Shown here in pieces: positions 35,577 to 47,579 of a DNA stretch of 64,000 nucleotides (the stretch's first letter is position 1; every line of letters starts with the position of its first letter). Below the pieces are notes generated by a model. It was not told the DNA's origin. It made no database searches and worked only from the letters and a program-made list of their open reading frames with translations. The stretch lies in assembly GCF_937616625.2 (NCBI RefSeq), contig NC_065572.1:45473653-45537652 (forward strand), written 5' to 3'. A program made the position numbers and the translations under genes. This DNA comes from Mercurialis annua. Its lineage: Eukaryota; Streptophyta; Magnoliopsida; Malpighiales; Euphorbiaceae.

Positions 35577-38500
35577 ACTTTTCACGTACACTTTGCTTAA
35601 TATAACCTAACCATGCTTAGGTAATAGGAACGACGCATTAAAGAGACTTAGGACGTGCCATACTAATCTAAAGATGCGACATAAGATGCGACATACTAAT
35701 CTAGCTTCACTTTTCACGTACACTTTGCTTAATATAACCTAACCATGCTTAGGTAATAGGAACGACGCATTAAAGAGACTTAGGACGCGCCATACTAATC
35801 TTACGTCACTTTTCACGCACACTTTGCGTAATATAACCTAACCATGCTTAGGTAATCAGAACGACCCGTTAAAGAGACTTTAGACGCGTCCTACTAATCT
35901 AGTGTCACTTTTACGCAGACTTTCCGTAATATAACCTAACCATGCTTAGGTAATCGGAACGACGCGTTAAAGAGACTTGAGTAGCGACATACTTATATAG
36001 CGTCACTTTTCACGCACACTTTGTGTAATATAACCTAACCATGCTTAGGTAATTGGAACACGCGTTAAAGAGACTTGAGACGCGACAAACTAATCTAGCG
36101 TCACTTTTTATGCACACTTTTCGTAAAATAACCTAACCATACGTTGGTAATCGGAACGACGCGTTAAAGAGACTTCATGCGCGACATACTAATCTATTAT
36201 CACTTTTCACGCACACTTTGCGTAATATATCCTAACCATGCAGAGGTAATCAGAACGACGCGTTAGAGACACTTGTGACGCAACATAAGCATGGTAATCG
36301 AAATGACATATTAAAGAGACTTGAAACGCGCCATACTAATCTAGTATAACTTTTTACGCACTCTTTGCGTCAAAAAACCTAACCATGATTAGGTGACCGG
36401 AACGACGCGTTAAATAGACTTAAGACTCGACATACTAATCTAGTGTCAATTTTCACGCACACTTTGCGTAATATAACCTAATCATGCTTAAGTAATCCGA
36501 ACGACGCGTTAAATACACTTAAGACACGACATACTAATCTAGCGTCACTTTTCACGCACACTTTGCGTAAAATAAACCTAACCATGCTTAGGTAATCAGA
36601 ACGACGCGTTAAAGAAACTTGAGTCGCGACATACTAATCTAGGGTCACTTTTCACGCACACTCTGCGTAATATAACCTAACCATGCTTAGGTAATCGGAA
36701 CGACGCGTTAGAGAGACTTGGGATGCGACATACTAAACTAGCGTCGCTTTTCACGCACACTTTGCCTAATATAACGAAACCATGCTTAGGTAATCGGAAC
36801 GACGCGTTAGAGAGACTTATGACGCGACATACTAATCTAGCGTCACTATTAACCCACTCTTTACGTAATATAACCTAACCATGCTTAGTTAATTGGAACG
36901 ACGCATTAGATACACTTGATACGCGACATATTAATCTAGCGTCACTTATTACGCACACTTTACATAATATAACCAAACAACGCATAGGTAATCGGAACGA
37001 CGCGTCAGAGAGACTTGTGACGCGATATACTAATCAATTGTCACTTTTCACGCACATTTTGCATAATATAACCTAACCATGCTTAGGTAAACGGAACGAC
37101 GCATTAAAGAGACTTGAGACGCGACATACTAATCTAGCATCACTTTTCACGCACACTTTGCGTAATATAACCTAACCATGCTTAGGTAATCGGAACGGGG
37201 CGTTAAAGAGACTTGAGACGCGACATAACCATGCTTACTTAATCGGAACGACGCTTTAAAGAGACATGAGACGCGACATACTAATCTAGCGTTACTTTTC
37301 ACGCACACTTTGCGAAATATAACCTAACCATGATTAGGTAATCGGAACGACGTGACATATTCATCTAATGTCATTTTTCACGCACACTTTGCGTAATATA
37401 ACCTTAACATGCTTAGGTAATCGGAACGACTCGTTAAAGATACTTGAGACGCGACATACTAATCTAGAGTCACTTTTCACGCACACTTTGCGTAATATAA
37501 TCTAACTATGATTAGGTAATCGAAACGACACGTTAGAGAGACTTGAGACGTGACATACTAATCTAGCGTCACTTTTCACGCACACTTTGCGTAATTTAAC
37601 TTAACCATGCTTAGGTAATCAAAACGACGCATTAAAGATACTTGAGACGCGATATACTAACCTAGCGTCACTTTTCACGCACACTTTGGGTAATATAACC
37701 TAACCATGCTTAGGTAATCGAAACGAAAAAGACTTGAGACGCGACATACTAATCTATTGTCAATTTTTCCGCACACTTTGCATAATATCACCTAACCATT
37801 CATAGTAATCGGAACGACGTGTTAGAGAGAGTTGTGACACAACATACTAATCTAGGGTCACCTTTCACGCACTTTGCGTAATGTAACCTAACCATGCTTA
37901 GGTAATCAAAACGACGCGTTAGAGAGATTTGTGACGCGATATAAGTATGGTAATCGAAACGACGCATTAAAGAGACTTCAGAAAAGACATACTAATTATT
38001 GTCACTTTTCACGCACACTTTGCGTAATATAACCTAACCTTGCTTAGGTAATCGGAACGACGCATTAAAGAGACTTGAGACGCGACATACTAATCTAGCG
38101 TCGCTTTTCACGCACAATTTGCGTATTATAAATTAACCATACTTCGGTAATCGGAACGACGCGTTAGAGAGACTTCTAACGCGACATACTAATATAACGT
38201 CACTTTTCACGCACACTTTGCATAATATAACCTAACCATGATTAGGTAATCGGAACGACGCGACATATTCATCAATTGTCATTTTTCACGCACACTTTGC
38301 GTAATATAACCTAACCATGGTTAGGTAATCGGAATGACGCGTTAAATATACTTGAGACACGACATACTAATATATTGTACTTTTTCACGCACACTTTGCG
38401 TAATATAACCTTAACATGCTTAGGTAATCGGAATGACTCGTTAAAGATACTTGAGATGTGACATACTAACCTAGCATGCTTAGGTAATCGAAACGACGCG

Positions 38501-40512
38501 TTTGAGAGACTTGTGACGCGACATACTAAACTAGCGTCACTTTTCACGCAAACTTTGCATAATATTAACCTAACCATTCTTAGGTAATCGGAAAGACACA
38601 TTAAAGAGACTTGACACGGGACATATTAACCTAGCATCACTTTTCACACACACTTTGCGTAATATAACCTAGCCATGCTTAGGTAATCGGAACGACGCAT
38701 TAAAAAGACTTAAGACGGGTCATACTAACCTAGCGTCACTTTTTCCACACACTTTGCGTAATATAACCTAGCCATGCTTAGGTAATCGAAACGACGCGTT
38801 AAAAAGAGTTGAGACATGACATACTAATCTAGCGTCACTTTTCACGCACACTTTGCGTAATATAACCTAACTATGCATAGGTAACCAGAATGATGCGTTA
38901 AAGAGACTTGAGATGCGACATACTAATCTAGCGTTACTTTTCACGCACACTTTGCGTAATATAACCTAACCATGGTAATTGGAATGACGCGTTAAAGAGA
39001 CTTGAGACACGGCATAGTAATCTAGCGTCAAATTTCAAGCACACTTTGCGTAAAATAACCTAACCATGTTTAGGTAATCGAAACGACGCGTTAAAGAGGC
39101 TTAAGACGCGACATACTAATCTATTGTCACTTTTCACGCACACTTTGCGTAATATAACCTAACCATGCTTAGGTAATCGGAAGGACGTGTTAGAGAGACT
39201 TGTGACGCGACATACTAATCAGCGTCACTTATCACGCATACTTTGCATAATATAATCTAATAATGCTTTGGTAATCGGAACGATGCGTTAGAGAGACTTG
39301 TGACGCAACATACTAATCAATTGTCACTTTTCACGCACATTTTGCATAACCTAACCTAACCATGCTGAGGTAATCGGAACGATGCATTAAAGAGACTTGA
39401 GATGCGACATACTAATCTAGCATCACTTTTCACGCACACTTTGCGTAATAAAACCTAACCATGCTTAGGTAATCGGAACGAGGCTTTAAAGGGACTTGAG
39501 ACGTGATATACTAACATAGCGTCACTTTTCACGCACAGTTTGCGTAATATAACATAACCATGCATAGGTAATCGGAACACGCTTAAAAGAGACTTGAGAC
39601 GCGAGATACTAATATACAGTCACTTTTCACGTACACTTTGTGTAATATAACCTAACCATGCTTAGGTTATCAAAAACGCGTTAAAGAGACTTGAGACGCA
39701 ACATACTAATCAATTGTTACTTTTCACGCACACTTTGTGTAATACAAACTATACATGCTTAGGTAATCGGAACGACACACTAAAGAGACTTGAGAAGCGC
39801 TATACTAATCTAACATCACTTTTCACGCGCACTTTGTGTAATACAACCTAACCATGCTTAGGTAATCGGAACGACGCGTTAAAGAGACCTGTGATGCAAG
39901 ATAAGCATGGTAATCAAAACGGCGCGCTAAAGAAACTTGAGACGCGACATACTAATCTATCGTCACTTTTCACGCACACTTTGCGTAATATAACCTAACC
40001 ATTCTTTGGTAATCAAAACGACGCGCTAAAAACACTTGAGATGCAACATAATAATCTAGCGTCACTTTTCACTCACACTTTGCGTAGTATACCCTAACCA
40101 TGTTAGGTAATCGGAACGACGAGTTAAAGAGACTTAAGAAGCGACATACTAACCTAGCGTCACTTTTCACCCACACTTTGCGTAATATAACCTAACCATG
40201 CTTAGGTAATCGGAACAATGCATCATAGAGATTTGTGACGCGAGATAAGCATGGTAATCGAAACTACGCGTTAAAGAGACTTGAGACGCGACATACTAAT
40301 CTATCGTCACTTTTCACGCACACTATGTGTAATATAACCTAACCATGCTTACGTAATTGAAACGACGCGTTAAAAAGACTTGAGATGCGATACAATAATC
40401 TAGCGTCACTTTTCACGCACACTTTGCGTAGTATAACCTAACCATGTTTAGGTAATCGGAACGACGCGTTAAAGAGACTTGAGGACGTGATATACTAACC
40501 TAGCGTCACTTT
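35577..40512 (-). repeat. inverted satellite block
   Basis: All monomers read on the reverse strand (on the plus strand: ACGCACACTTTGCG, CCTAACCATGCTTAGG, GACGCGTTAAAGAGACTT). The left junction, around 35573-35577, shares CTAA between the forward CCTAA and reverse CTAATCTAG contexts. The right junction is at about 40512, where reverse GCGTCACTTT meets forward AGTCGTTGCGATTACC. From 35577 to about 37150 the block is a reverse-complement copy of about 32.35-33.9 kb: paired landmarks sum to about 69510 at 35795/33715, 36680/32830 and 37040/32470. Beyond about 37.2 kb I could not match it to a specific forward segment. No gene seen. Confidence 0.92.
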
Positions 40513-40521
40513 AGTCGTTGC

Positions 40522-40761
40522 GATTACCATTCTTATCTCGCGTCACAAGTCTCTTTATCGCGTCGTTCCGATTACCATACTTATCTCGCGTCACAAGACT
40601 CTTTAACGCGTTGTTCCGATTACCATACTTATCTCGCGTCACAAGTCTCTTTAATGCGTCGTTCGGATTACCATACTTATCTCGCGTCACAAGTCTCTTT
40701 AATGCGTCGTTCGGATTACCATACTTATCTCGCGTCACAAGTCTCTTTAACGCGTCGTTCC
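40522..40761 (+). repeat. five tandem 48-bp short units at the second orientation switch
   Basis: Units start at 40522, 40570, 40618, 40666 and 40714. The variants (TTCTTATC in the first, GTTCGGATT preceding the last two) are shared with the block at 53827-54066, so the two are recent copies. The block lies about 10 bp inside the inversion junction. Confidence 0.92.
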
Positions 40762-41747
40762 GATTACCTAAGCATGGTTAGGTTATATTACACAAACAAT
40801 GCGTAAAAAGTGACGTTAAATTAGTATGTCTCATCTCAAGTCTCTCAGACGCGTCGTCCAATTTCCTAAGCATGGTTAAGTTATTTTACGTAAAGTGTGC
40901 GTGAAAAATGACGCTAGATTAGTATGTCCAGTCTCAAGTTTCTTTAATGCGTCGTTCCGATTACCTAAGCATAGTTAAGTTATATTACGCAAAGTGTGCG
41001 TAAAAAGTGACGCTAGATTAGTTTGTTTCGTCTCAAGCCTCTTTAACGCGTAGTTTCGATTACTATATTTATCTCGTGTCATAAGTCTCTTTAACGCGTC
41101 GTTCCGATTACCTAAGCATGGTTACGTTATATTACGCAAAGAGTGCGTGAATAGTGACGCAATATTGGTATATCGCATCTCAAGTCTCTCTGACGCGTCG
41201 TTCCAATTTCCTAAGCATGGTTAGGTTATATTAGGCAAAGCGTGCGTGAAAAGTGACACTAGATTAGTATGTCGCGTCTCAAGTCTCTCTAACGCGTCGT
41301 TCTGATTTCCTAAGCATAGTTATGTTATGTTACGCAATGCGTGCGTAAAAAGTGACGCTAGATTAATATTGCACGTCTCAAGTCTCTTTAACGCGTTGTT
41401 TTGATTACCATGCTTATGTCACGTCCCAAGTCTCTCGAACGTGTCGTTCTGATTACCTAAGCATGGTTAGGTTATATTACGCAAAGTGTGCGTAGAAAAT
41501 GACAATAGATTAGTATGTAGCGTCTCAAATCTATTTAACGCGTCGTTCCAATTACATAAGCATGGTTAGGTTATATTACGCAGAGTGTGAGTGAAAATGA
41601 CAATAGATTAGTATGTCGCGTCTTAAGTCTATCTAACGCATTGTTCCGATTACCTTAGCATGGTTAGGTTATATTACGCATAGTGTGCGTGGAAAGTGAC
41701 GCTAGATTAGTATGTCGCGTCTCAATTCTCTTTATCGCATAATAATG
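40762..41747 (+). repeat. super-unit 2, satellite before the SINE
   Basis: Forward monomers in the same order as 46561-47441, and as 7646-8340 and 18387-19200 with more divergence. No gene seen. Confidence 0.85.
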
Positions 41748-41761
41748 ATTATCTAAGCATG

Positions 41762-41871
41762 TTTTTTTTTTTGATAATTGGGGAGGGGAGAGCGCTTGTG
41801 GGAGGAATTGAACGCACGACCTAGCAGTTTGCTGCCTAGCGCTTATACCATTTGAGCTATAGCTCATTGGT
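41762..41871 (-). mobile_element. tRNA-derived SINE, copy 1
   Basis: Read on the reverse strand the element starts near ACCAATGAGC, has an A-box-like TAGCTCAAATGG (41848-41859, from base 13) and a B-box-like CGTTCAATTCC (41804-41814, from base 58), then a short non-tRNA tail ending in TTATC plus 11 A. A 14-bp direct repeat ATTATCTAAGCATG flanks it (41748-41761 and 41872-41885). This is the classical signature of target-primed retroposition by a LINE machinery. The uninterrupted site is present in paralogous monomers, for example 44149-44162. The element is about 110 bp, at the short end for plant SINEs, and codes for nothing. Its middle no longer folds as a convincing tRNA cloverleaf. Confidence 0.85.
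41804..41859 (-). promoter_or_regulatory. internal RNA polymerase III promoter (A and B boxes) of SINE copy 1
   Basis: A box TAGCTCAAATGG and B box CGTTCAATTCC, with starts 45 bases apart on the reverse strand, in the order and spacing of tRNA-type promoters. The B box has C at its first position where copy 2 has A. Activity is not known. Confidence 0.65.
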
Positions 41872-41885
41872 ATTATCTAAGCATG

Positions 41886-44800
41886 GTTAGAGGTTATATT
41901 AAGCAAAACGTGCGTGAAAAGTAACACTAGATTAGTATGTCGCGTATAAAGTCTATTTAACACGTCGTTCCTAATACCTATGAATGGTTAGGTTATATTA
42001 CGCAGGTGTGCTTGAAAAGTGACGCTAGATTAGTATGTCGCGTCTCAAGGCTCTTTAATGCGTAATACGCAAAGTTTGCGTGGAAAGTGACGGTAGATTA
42101 GTATGTCGCGTGTCAAGGCTCTTTAACGCGTCGTTCTGATTACCTAAGCATGGTTAGGATATAGTACGCAAAGTGTGCGTAAAAAGGATCAATAGATTAG
42201 TATATCGTGTCTCAAGTCTCTTTAACGCGTCGTTCTTATTACCTAAGCATGGTTAGGTTATATTACGCAAGGTGTGCGCGAAAAGTAACGCTAGATTAGC
42301 ATGTCGGGTCTCAAGGCTCTTAAATGCGTCGTTCCGATTACCTAAGCATGATTAGGTTATACTACGCAAAGTTTGCGTGAAAAGTGACGCTAGATTAGTA
42401 TGTCGCTTCTCAAGTCTCTTTAACGCGTCGTTTCGATTACCATGCTTATGTCGCGTCACAAGTCTCTCTAACGCGTCCTTCCGATTACCTAAGCATGGTT
42501 AGTTTATAGTACGCGAAGTGTGCGTAAAAAGGATCAATTGATAAGTATGTTGCGTCTCAAGTCTCTTTAACGCGTCGTTCCTATTACCTAAGAATGGTTA
42601 GGTTATATGACGCAAAGTGTGCTTGAAAAGTGACGCTAGATTAGTATGTCAAGTCTCCAATCTCTTTCACGCGTCGTTCCGAATACCTAAGCATGGTTAG
42701 GTTATATTACGCTAAGTGTGCGTAAAAAGTGACACTAGATTAGTATGTTTCGTATCAAGTCTCTTTATCGCGTCGTTTCGATCACCATACTTATCTCGCG
42801 TCACAAGTCTCTTTAACGCGTCGTTCTGATTACCTATGCATGGTTAGGTTATATTACGCAAAGTGTGCGTGAAAAGTGAGGTTAGATTAGTATGTCGCGT
42901 CTCAATTCTCTCTAACGCGTCGTTCCAATTTCCTAAGCATGGTTAGGTTATAATACGTAAAGTGTGCATGAAAAGTGACACTAGATTAGTATGTCGCGTC
43001 TCAAGTCTCTCTAACACGTCGCTCCGATTTCCTAAGCATGGTTATGTTATATTACGCAACGCGTGCGTAAAAAGTGACGCTAGATTAATATTGCGCGTCT
43101 CAAGTCTCTTTAACGCGTCATTTCGATTACCATGCTTATGTCGCGTCACAAGTCTCTCTAACGCGTCATTCCGATTACCTAAGCATGGTTAGGTTATAGT
43201 ACGCAAAGTTTGGGTAGAAAGGAGCAATAAAGTATGTCGCGTCTCAAGTCTTTTTAACGCGTCGTTCCGATTACCTAAGTATGGTTAGGTTATATTACGC
43301 GAAGTGTGCGTGAAAAGTGACGCTAGATTAGTATGTCCACTCTCAAGTCTCTTTAATGCGTCGTTCCGATTACCTAAGCATGGTTAGGTTATATTACGCA
43401 AAGTGTGAGTAAAAAGTGAGGCTAGATTAGTTTGTTTCGTCTCAATTCTCTTTAACGCGTCGTTTCGATTACTATACTTATCTCGAGTCACAAGTCTCTT
43501 TAACGCGTCGTTCCGATTACCTAAGCATGGTTAGGTTATATTACGCAAAGTGTGCGTGAAAAGTAACTTTAGATTAGTATGTCGCATCTCAAATCTCTCT
43601 AACGCGTCATTCCGATTTCCTAAGCATGGTTAGGTTATATTACGCAAAGTGTCCGTGAAAAGTGACACTAGATTAGTATGTCGCGTCTCAAGTCTCTCTA
43701 ACGCGTCGTTCCGATATCCTAAGCATTGTTATGTTATATTACGCAATGCGTGCGTAAAAAGTTACGCTAGATTAATATTGCGCGTCTCAAATCTCTTTAA
43801 CACGTCGTTTCGATTACCATGCTTATGTCGCGTCACAAGTCTCTCAAACACGTCGTTCTGATTACCTAAGCATGGTTAGGTTATATTACACAAAGTGTGC
43901 GTTCAAAATGACAATTGATTAGTATGTCACATCTCAAGTCTATTTAATGCATCGTTCGAATTACTTAAGCATGGTTAGGTTATATTAGGCAGAGTGTACG
44001 CGAAAAATGACATTAGATTAGTATGTCGCGTCTTAAGTCTATCTAACGCGTTGTTCCGATTACCTTAGGCTATATTACGCAATTTGTGCATGAAAAGTGA
44101 CGCTAGATTAGTATGTCGCATCTCAATTCTCTTTATCGCGTTGTTCCAATTATCTAAGCATGGTTAGGGTATATTATGCAAAGCGTGCGTGAAAAGTGAC
44201 ATTAGATTAGTATGTCGCGTCTAAAGTCTATTTAACGCGTCATTCCTATTACCTAAGAATGGTTAGGTTATATTACGCAGTGTGCGTGAAAAGTGACGCT
44301 AGATTAGCATGTTGCGTCTCAAGGCTCTTTAATGTGTCGTTCCGATTACCTAAGCATGGTTAGGTTATAATGCGCAAAGTTTGCGTGAAAAGTGACGATA
44401 GATTAGTATGTCGCGTCTCAAGTCTCTTTAACGCGTCGTTTCGATTACCATGCTTATCTCGCGTCACAAGTCTCTTTAACTCGACATTGTGATTACCTAA
44501 GCATGGTTAGGTTTTATTACGCAAAGTGTGCGTGAAAAGTGACACTAGATCAGTATATCCTACCTCAAGTCTCACTAACGCGTCGTTCCGATTTCCTAAG
44601 CATGGTTAGGTTATATTAGGCAAAGTATGCGTGAAAAGTGACGCTAGATTATATGACTCGTGTCAAGTCTCTTTAACACGTCGTTCCGATTTCCTAAGCA
44701 TGGTTAGGTTATATTAGGCAAAGTGTGCGTAAAAAAGTGACGGTAGATTAGTATATCGCGTCTCAAGTCTCTTTAACACGTGTTTCCAATTACCTAAGCA

Positions 44801-46416
44801 TGGAATGCTTATATTACGCAAAGTGTTTTGAAAAGTGACGGTAGATTAGTATATCGCGTCTCAAGTCTCTTTAATGTATCGTTCTAATTACCTAACCATG
44901 GTTTGGTTATGTTACGAAAGGTGTGCGTGAAAAGTGACGCTAGATTAGTATGTCGCATCTCAATGCTCTTTAACGCGTCGTTCCGTTTACCTAAGCATGG
45001 TTAGGTTATATTACGCAATGTCTGTGTGAAAAGTGACGCTATATTAGTATCTTGCGTCTCAAGTCTCTTTAACGCGTCGTTTTGATTACCATGCTTATTA
45101 ACCCGTCATTCCGATTACCTAAGCATAGTTAGGTTATATTATGCAAAGTGTGTGTGAAACGTTACGCTAGATTAATATGTCGCTACTCAAGTCTCTATGA
45201 TGCGTCGTTCTGATTACCTATGCATGCGTAATAAGTGACGCTAGATTAGTATGGCGCGTTTCAAGTCTCTTTAACGCGTCGTTTCGATTACGGTGCTTAT
45301 GTCGCGCCACAAGTGTCTCTATCGCGTCGTTCTGATTACCTAAGCATGGTTAGATTATATATTACGCAAAGTGTGCGTGAAAAGTGCAATGTATTAGTAT
45401 GTAGCATCTCAAGTCTTTTTAACGCGTCGTTCCTATTACCTAGGCATGGTTAGGTTATTTTACGCAAAGTGTGCTTGAAAAGTGACGCTAGATTAGTATG
45501 ACGCGTCTCAAGTCTCTTTAATGCGTATTCCGATTACCTAAGCATGGCTAGGTTATATTACGTGAAGTGTGCGTGAAAAGTGACTCCATATTAGTATGTC
45601 GCCTCTGAAGTCTCTTTAACGCGTCTTTCCGATTATGTAAGCATGGGTAGGTTATTTTACGAAAAGTGTGCGTGAAAAATGACGCTACATTAGTATGTCG
45701 CGTCTCAAGTCTCTTTAACGCATTGTACCGATTACCTAAGGATTGTTACTTCACGAAAAGTGTGCGTGAAAAGTAACAAACATTAGTTTGTCGCGTCTCT
45801 AGTCTATTTAACGTGTCATTCCGATTACCTAAGCATTGTTAGGTTATATTACGCAAAGTGTGCATGGAAACTGACGCTAGATTAGTATGTCGCATATCAA
45901 TTCTCTTTAACGCGTTGTACCAATTACCTAAGGATGGTTAGGTTAGTTTACAGAAAGTGTACGTGAAAAGTGACGCTAGATTAGTATGTCGTGTCTTAAG
46001 TCTATTTAACGCGTCGTTCTGATTATCAAAGCATGGTTAGGTTATATTACGCGAAGTGTGTGTGAAAAGTTACGCTAGATTAGTATGTCGCGTCTCAATT
46101 CTCTTTAACGCGTTGTTCCGATTACCTAAGCATGGTTAGGTTATATTATGCAAAGTGTGCGTGAAAAGTTACGCTAGATTAGTATGTCGCTTCTCAAGTT
46201 TCTTTATCGCATCTTTCCGGTTACCTAGGCATGGTTAGGTTATATTACGCAAAGTTTGCGTGAAAAGCGACGCTAGATTAGTATGTCCAGTCTCAAGTCT
46301 CTTTAACGCGTCGTTCCGATTACCTAAGCACGGTTAGGTTATATTAGGCAATGTGTGCTTAAAAAGTGATGCTAGATTAGTTTGTTTTGTCTCAAGTCTC
46401 TTTTACAAGTCATTTC
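41886..46416 (+). repeat. super-unit 2, satellite after the SINE
   Basis: Forward monomers. 42776-44400 is the closest older relative of the 1741-bp higher-order unit of 54-64 kb: the two open-frame landmarks at 42962 and 43649 are 687 bp apart, the same spacing as in every amplified unit. 44640-46250 repeats the order seen at 19220-21100. Near 45225 one monomer lost its centre (CATGCGTAATAAG). No gene seen. Confidence 0.88.
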
Positions 46417-46560
46417 GATTACCATACTTATCTCGCGTCACAAGTCTCTTTAAAGCGTCGTTCCGATTACCATACTTATCTCGCGTCACAAGTCTCTTTA
46501 ACGCGTCGTTCCGATTACCATACTTATCTCGCGTCACAAGTCTCTTTAACGCGTCGTTCC
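46417..46560 (+). repeat. three tandem 48-bp short units, start of super-unit 3
   Basis: Units start at 46417, 46465 and 46513, preceded by TTTTACAAGTCATTTCGATT. Two short units fewer than the blocks at 40522 and 53827. Confidence 0.9.
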
Positions 46561-47441
46561 GATTACCTAAGCATGGCTAGGTTATATTACGCAAACAGTG
46601 CGTGAAAACTGACGTTAAATTAGTATGTATCGTCTCAAGTCTCTCTAACGCGTCGTCCAATTTCCGAAGCATGGTTAAGTTATTTTACGCAAAGTGTGCG
46701 TGAAAAGTGACGCTTGATTAGTATGTCCAGTCTCAAGTCTCTTTAACGCGTCGTTCCGATTACCTAAGCATGGTTAAGTTATATTACGCAAAGTGTGCGT
46801 AAAAAGTGACGCTAGATTAGTTTGTTTCGTCTCAAGTCTTTTTAACGCTTAATTTTGATTACTATATTTATCTCGCGTCACAAGTCTCTTTAACGCGTCG
46901 TTCCGATTACCTAAGCATGGTTAGGTTATGTTACGCAAAGAGTGCGTGAATAGTGACGCTATATTAGTATGTCGCGTCTCAAGTCTCTCTAACGCGTTGT
47001 TCCAATTTCCTAAGCATGGTTATGTTATATTACGCAATGCGTGCGTAAAAAGTGACACTAGATTAATATTGCACGTCTCAAGTCTCTTTAACGCGTCGTT
47101 TCGATTACCATGCTTATGTCGCGTCACAAGTCTCTCGAACGTGTCGTTCTGATTACCTATGCATGGTTAGGTTATATTACGCGAAGTGAAAATGACAATA
47201 GATTAGTATGTAGCGTCTCAAGTCTATTTAACGCGTCGTTCCAATTAAATAAGCATGGTTAGGTTATATTACGCAGAGTGTACGTGAAAAATGACAATAG
47301 ATTAGTATGTCGCGTCTTAAGTCTATCTAACGCGTTGTTCCAATTATCTTAGCATGGTTAGGTTATATTACGCATAGTGTGCGTGGAAAGTGACGCTAGA
47401 TTAGTATGTCGCGTCTCAATTGTCTTTATCGCATTATTCTT
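46561..47441 (+). repeat. super-unit 3, satellite before the SINE
   Basis: Same order as 40762-41747, offset about 5.69-5.8 kb. No gene seen. Confidence 0.85.
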
Positions 47442-47456
47442 ATTATCTAAGCATGG

Positions 47457-47564
47457 TTTTTTTTTTGATAATTGGGGAGGGAGAGCGCTTGTGGGAGGAA
47501 TTGAACTCACGACCTAGCAGTTTGCTGCCTAGCGCTTATACCATTTGAGCTATAGCTCATTGGT
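47457..47564 (-). mobile_element. tRNA-derived SINE, copy 2
   Basis: Same insertion at the same monomer position as copy 1, carried along by duplication of the super-unit. The flanking repeat is 15 bp here (ATTATCTAAGCATGG at 47442-47456 and 47565-47579). A box at 47541-47552; B box AGTTCAATTCC at 47497-47507, nearer the usual form than in copy 1. The tail has 10 A. It differs from copy 1 by one G in the GGGAGG run and the T/G change in the B-box region. Confidence 0.85.
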
Positions 47565-47579
47565 ATTATCTAAGCATGG

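Noticed and set aside
41804..41871. Functional tRNA gene on the reverse strand
   Set aside because: A and B boxes are present, but I could not fold acceptor and anticodon stems properly, there is a poly(A) tail, and a target-site duplication surrounds it; a SINE explains all of this.
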